From assembly GCA_016712565.1 (NCBI GenBank), contig JADJQU010000001.1:930001-994000 (forward strand): a stretch of DNA of 64,000 bases, in the 5' to 3' direction. The stretch's first letter is position 1. Each line of letters starts with the position of its first letter. This document shows positions 62,005-64,000 of the stretch, piece by piece. Under the pieces are notes generated by a model. The model did not search any database, had not been told where the DNA came from, and saw only the letters and a list, made by a program, of their open reading frames with translations. The position numbers were made by a program, and so were the translations under genes. This stretch comes from Planctomycetota bacterium. Its GTDB lineage: Bacteria; Planctomycetota; UBA1135; GCA-002686595.

Positions 62005-63996
62005 TCAGTAGGGATTGCCGCCCTCGCGGTCCAGGCGCACGAGCACCCGCCGGCCACGCAGCTTGGTGGAGCGCAGGGCGCGCATGATCCGCTCGGCGTG
62101 CTCCTCGGCCACCTCCACCAGGGAGAAGCGTTCCCGAATCTCGATCGGGCCGATGGCGGCGTTGGTGAGCCCGGTCTCGTTCGTGATGGCACCCACGAGG
62201 TCCTTGGGGCGCAGCGATTCGGCCATGCCCGCGCCGATGAACAGTCGCACGCCGCCCGGCCTGGGCCCGCGGGGTGCACGGAAGTCCTCACGGGGTCCGC
62301 GGAAGTCCCCACGGGGCCCGCGGAAGTCCTCGCGCGGACCGCGGAAGTCCTCGCGCGGACCGCGGAAGTCCTCGCGCGGTGCGCGGAAGTCCTCGCGCGG
62401 CCGTCGGAATTCCGGGCGCGGTCGCTGTTGGGCTTCCAACGGGATTTCAGGCCCGCGCTGCGGGCCGCCGGGCTCGAAGGGCCGCTGCTCGCGGGACGGG
62501 TCCTGGCCCCGTTGCCGCTGCTGGGGCGCGGGCGCCAGCACGTCCTTCTCGTCGCTGCGGGCCGCGCTGTGCTCGGACTCGTGGGCCAGACGCACGGCCG
62601 CGGCGGCCACGTCCAGGGGATCGAGCTCCGTGGCCAACTCGTCCACCAGCGCCCGGTAGGTCTCCAACTCGCCGGCCGCCACGGTCTCGCGCAGCTTGGT
62701 GCGCGTCAGCTCCAGGCGGCGGTGCTTGAGCTCGGCCACCGTGGGGATCGTGGCCGGCACGATGCGCTGGCCGGTGGCCCGTTCGATGTTGTAGAGCAGG
62801 CGGCGCTCGCGCGGTTCGACGAAGGTGATCGCCGAGCCCTCGCGCCCGGCGCGGCCCGTGCGGCCGATGCGGTGCACGTAGGCGTCCGGTTCCGTGGGCA
62901 CGTCGTAGTTGAAGACGTGGCTCACGTGCTGGATGTCCAGTCCGCGGGCGGCCACGTCGGTGGCGATCAAGAGGTCCACGGTGCCGGCGCGGAAGCGCGC
63001 CATGACCCGGTCGCGCTCGACCTGGGCGAAGCCGCCGTGCAGGGCCGCGGCGCGGTACCCGTGGGCGGCCATGGCGTCCTGGAGCTGGTCCACCTCCAGG
63101 CGAGTGCGGCAGAACACGATGGCCGACGTGGGGGATTCCATGTCGAGCACGCGTCCGAGGGCCACGGGCTTGTGGGGCCGCGGCACGAGGTAGGCCACCT
63201 GACGCACGCGCGGAACTTCGCCGGCGCGGGCGCGTTCGCGTTCGATCGACACCCGCAGGGGATTGCGCAGGTGGCGCTCGGCGATCGACAGGATGCGCGG
63301 GGCCAGCGTGGCCGAGAACAGGGCGGTCTGGCGCTCGGCCTTGGCCCGCGAGAGGAGCTTGTCGAGATCCTCGGCGAAGCCCATGTCGAGCATCTCGTCG
63401 GCCTCGTCGAGCACCAGCATCTCGATCTCGTCCAGTTGCAGCGTGCCCCGCTCCAGGTGGTCCACCGCGCGACCCGGCGTGGCCACCACGAGCTCGACGC
63501 CGCGTTCCAGGGAACGCAGTTGCATGCCGAAGGGCTGGCCGCCGTAGATCGCGAGCACCGTGGTGCCCAGGGGCTTGCCATAGCGATGAATGGCCTCGGC
63601 CACTTGCATGGCGAGTTCCCGCGTGGGCACCAACACGAAACCCCGCGGTTTGTGGGATCGGGGCGCGCCGCGCACGCAGCGTTGGATCATCGGCAGGGCG
63701 AAGGCGGCCGTCTTGCCCGTGCCCGTGGCCGCCTGCCCCAGCAGGTCGCGGCCCGCCAGCAGGGGCGGAATCGCCTCGCGCTGGATCGGCGTGGGCTCCT
63801 CGTAGCCCAGGGCGGTCAGGGCGGCCTCGAGCTCGGGCGCGAGCCCCAGGGAAGCGAAACCGTCCGACACGCCGGGGGGGGCGTCGGGGGCGGCGCCGGG
63901 GCGCGCGTCGTGGCGGGTGTCGGAAGCAGGGGCCTCCCCCGGGATCAGGGGCGCTGAGGCGGATTCGTTCTCGGGGGCGTGTTCGGCGTTGGGCAT
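62005..63996 (-). CDS. deaD: DEAD-box RNA helicase, DeaD/CsdA-like
   Basis: The 663-residue protein has a low-complexity acidic N-terminus, then the DEAD core: GYEEPTPIQREAIPPLLAGR, Walker A AATGTGKT, VPTRELAMQVAE, LVLDEADEMLDMGF, ALFSATLAPR, FCRTRLEVDQLQD, ATDVAARGLDIQH and HRIGRTGRAGR. After the core come a helical segment, an RG/ED-rich repeat region (PREDFRG-type units), and a C-terminal RNA-binding domain (LVGAITNETGLTNAAIGPIE, ERIMRALRSTKLRGRRVLV) of the DbpA/CsdA kind. It unwinds structured RNA, typically in cold adaptation, ribosome assembly or mRNA decay. It is distinct from the dbpA-like gene at 3256-4659. ATG start near the right window edge. Confidence 0.92.
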   Translation of the reverse strand: MPNAEHAPENESASAPLIPGEAPASDTRHDARPGAAPDAPPGVSDGFASLGLAPELEAALTALGYEEPTPIQREAIPPLLAGRDLLGQAATGTGKTAAFALPMIQRCVRGAPRSHKPRGFVLVPTRELAMQVAEAIHRYGKPLGTTVLAIYGGQPFGMQLRSLERGVELVVATPGRAVDHLERGTLQLDEIEMLVLDEADEMLDMGFAEDLDKLLSRAKAERQTALFSATLAPRILSIAERHLRNPLRVSIERERARAGEVPRVRQVAYLVPRPHKPVALGRVLDMESPTSAIVFCRTRLEVDQLQDAMAAHGYRAAALHGGFAQVERDRVMARFRAGTVDLLIATDVAARGLDIQHVSHVFNYDVPTEPDAYVHRIGRTGRAGREGSAITFVEPRERRLLYNIERATGQRIVPATIPTVAELKHRRLELTRTKLRETVAAGELETYRALVDELATELDPLDVAAAAVRLAHESEHSAARSDEKDVLAPAPQQRQRGQDPSREQRPFEPGGPQRGPEIPLEAQQRPRPEFRRPREDFRAPREDFRGPREDFRGPREDFRGPRGDFRGPREDFRAPRGPRPGGVRLFIGAGMAESLRPKDLVGAITNETGLTNAAIGPIEIRERFSLVEVAEEHAERIMRALRSTKLRGRRVLVRLDREGGNPY
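62278..62404 (-). repeat. Tandem 21-bp repeats in the deaD-like gene (PREDFRG units)
   Basis: About six copies of a 21-bp unit encode PREDFR(G/A), with one PRGDFRG variant. The arginine and glycine content resembles the RGG-type tails of many helicases, which bind RNA or drive condensate formation. Copy number is likely to vary by slippage. Confidence 0.8.
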
Positions 63997-64000
63997 CGGG

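Overview
The window is a high-GC chromosomal segment that most resembles a Planctomycetota genome (inference). The indicators are two secreted multihaem proteins ending in a domain I associate with planctomycetal secreted proteins (a GNDC..GGLSVDFN stretch and a QFW.RDPGF stretch), carboxypeptidase-regulatory-like anchored proteins, an FG-GAP protein, and rsmH standing outside any cell-division cluster. No rRNA gene or CRISPR array is present.

Layout. 0-7 kb: end of a membrane protein, a dead 246-bp copy of a DEAD-box helicase 5' region, a large anchored protein, the intact dbpA-like helicase, and a minus-strand run of SirB1-type, LON-domain and VF530 genes. 7.1-15.9 kb: a plus-strand cluster for acyl-CoA metabolism (thiolase, 3-hydroxyacyl-CoA dehydrogenase, enoyl-CoA hydratase, second thiolase) with two cyclophilins embedded, followed by an aconitase-family enzyme of unusual domain order and an isopropylmalate/isocitrate-type dehydrogenase. 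16.1-30.5 kb: an accessory island beside tRNA-Arg(CCT): tyrosine recombinase, excisionase-like protein, czcA debris, ynfA, a Zn/Cd-type P-ATPase, a His-rich exported peptide, a czcCBA-type RND system whose czcA is split, a Cys-rich exported protein, and a decayed IS3-family element. 30.5-33.2 kb: two exported or anchored genes of uncertain function.

33.2-64 kb is mostly ordinary chromosome: a HEAT-repeat protein, two tandem multihaem cytochromes, olsB-olsA for ornithine lipids, a DinB-like protein, an NRDE protein, a DedA/ATP-grasp fusion, a GIN-domain lipoprotein, an HD phosphohydrolase, a pseudopilin-like gene, an FG-GAP protein interrupted by an in-frame UGA, an aminotransferase, a large anchored protein of unknown function, tandem repeats carrying the 3' end of tRNA-Leu, tRNA-Leu itself, a PPi-type phosphofructokinase, a cupredoxin, a double-PDZ protein, rsmH with a coupled hybrid histidine kinase, and a deaD-like helicase.

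A caution for all users: at least seven otherwise conserved genes are each broken by what looks like one added or lost base (secreted cyclophilin, aconitase, czcA, IS transposase, DedA fusion, pseudopilin, phosphofructokinase). This pattern fits long-read assembly errors at least as well as real decay. The in-frame UGA in the FG-GAP gene is different: both halves share one frame, and a hairpin of the bacterial SECIS type follows, so it is the observation I would test first.
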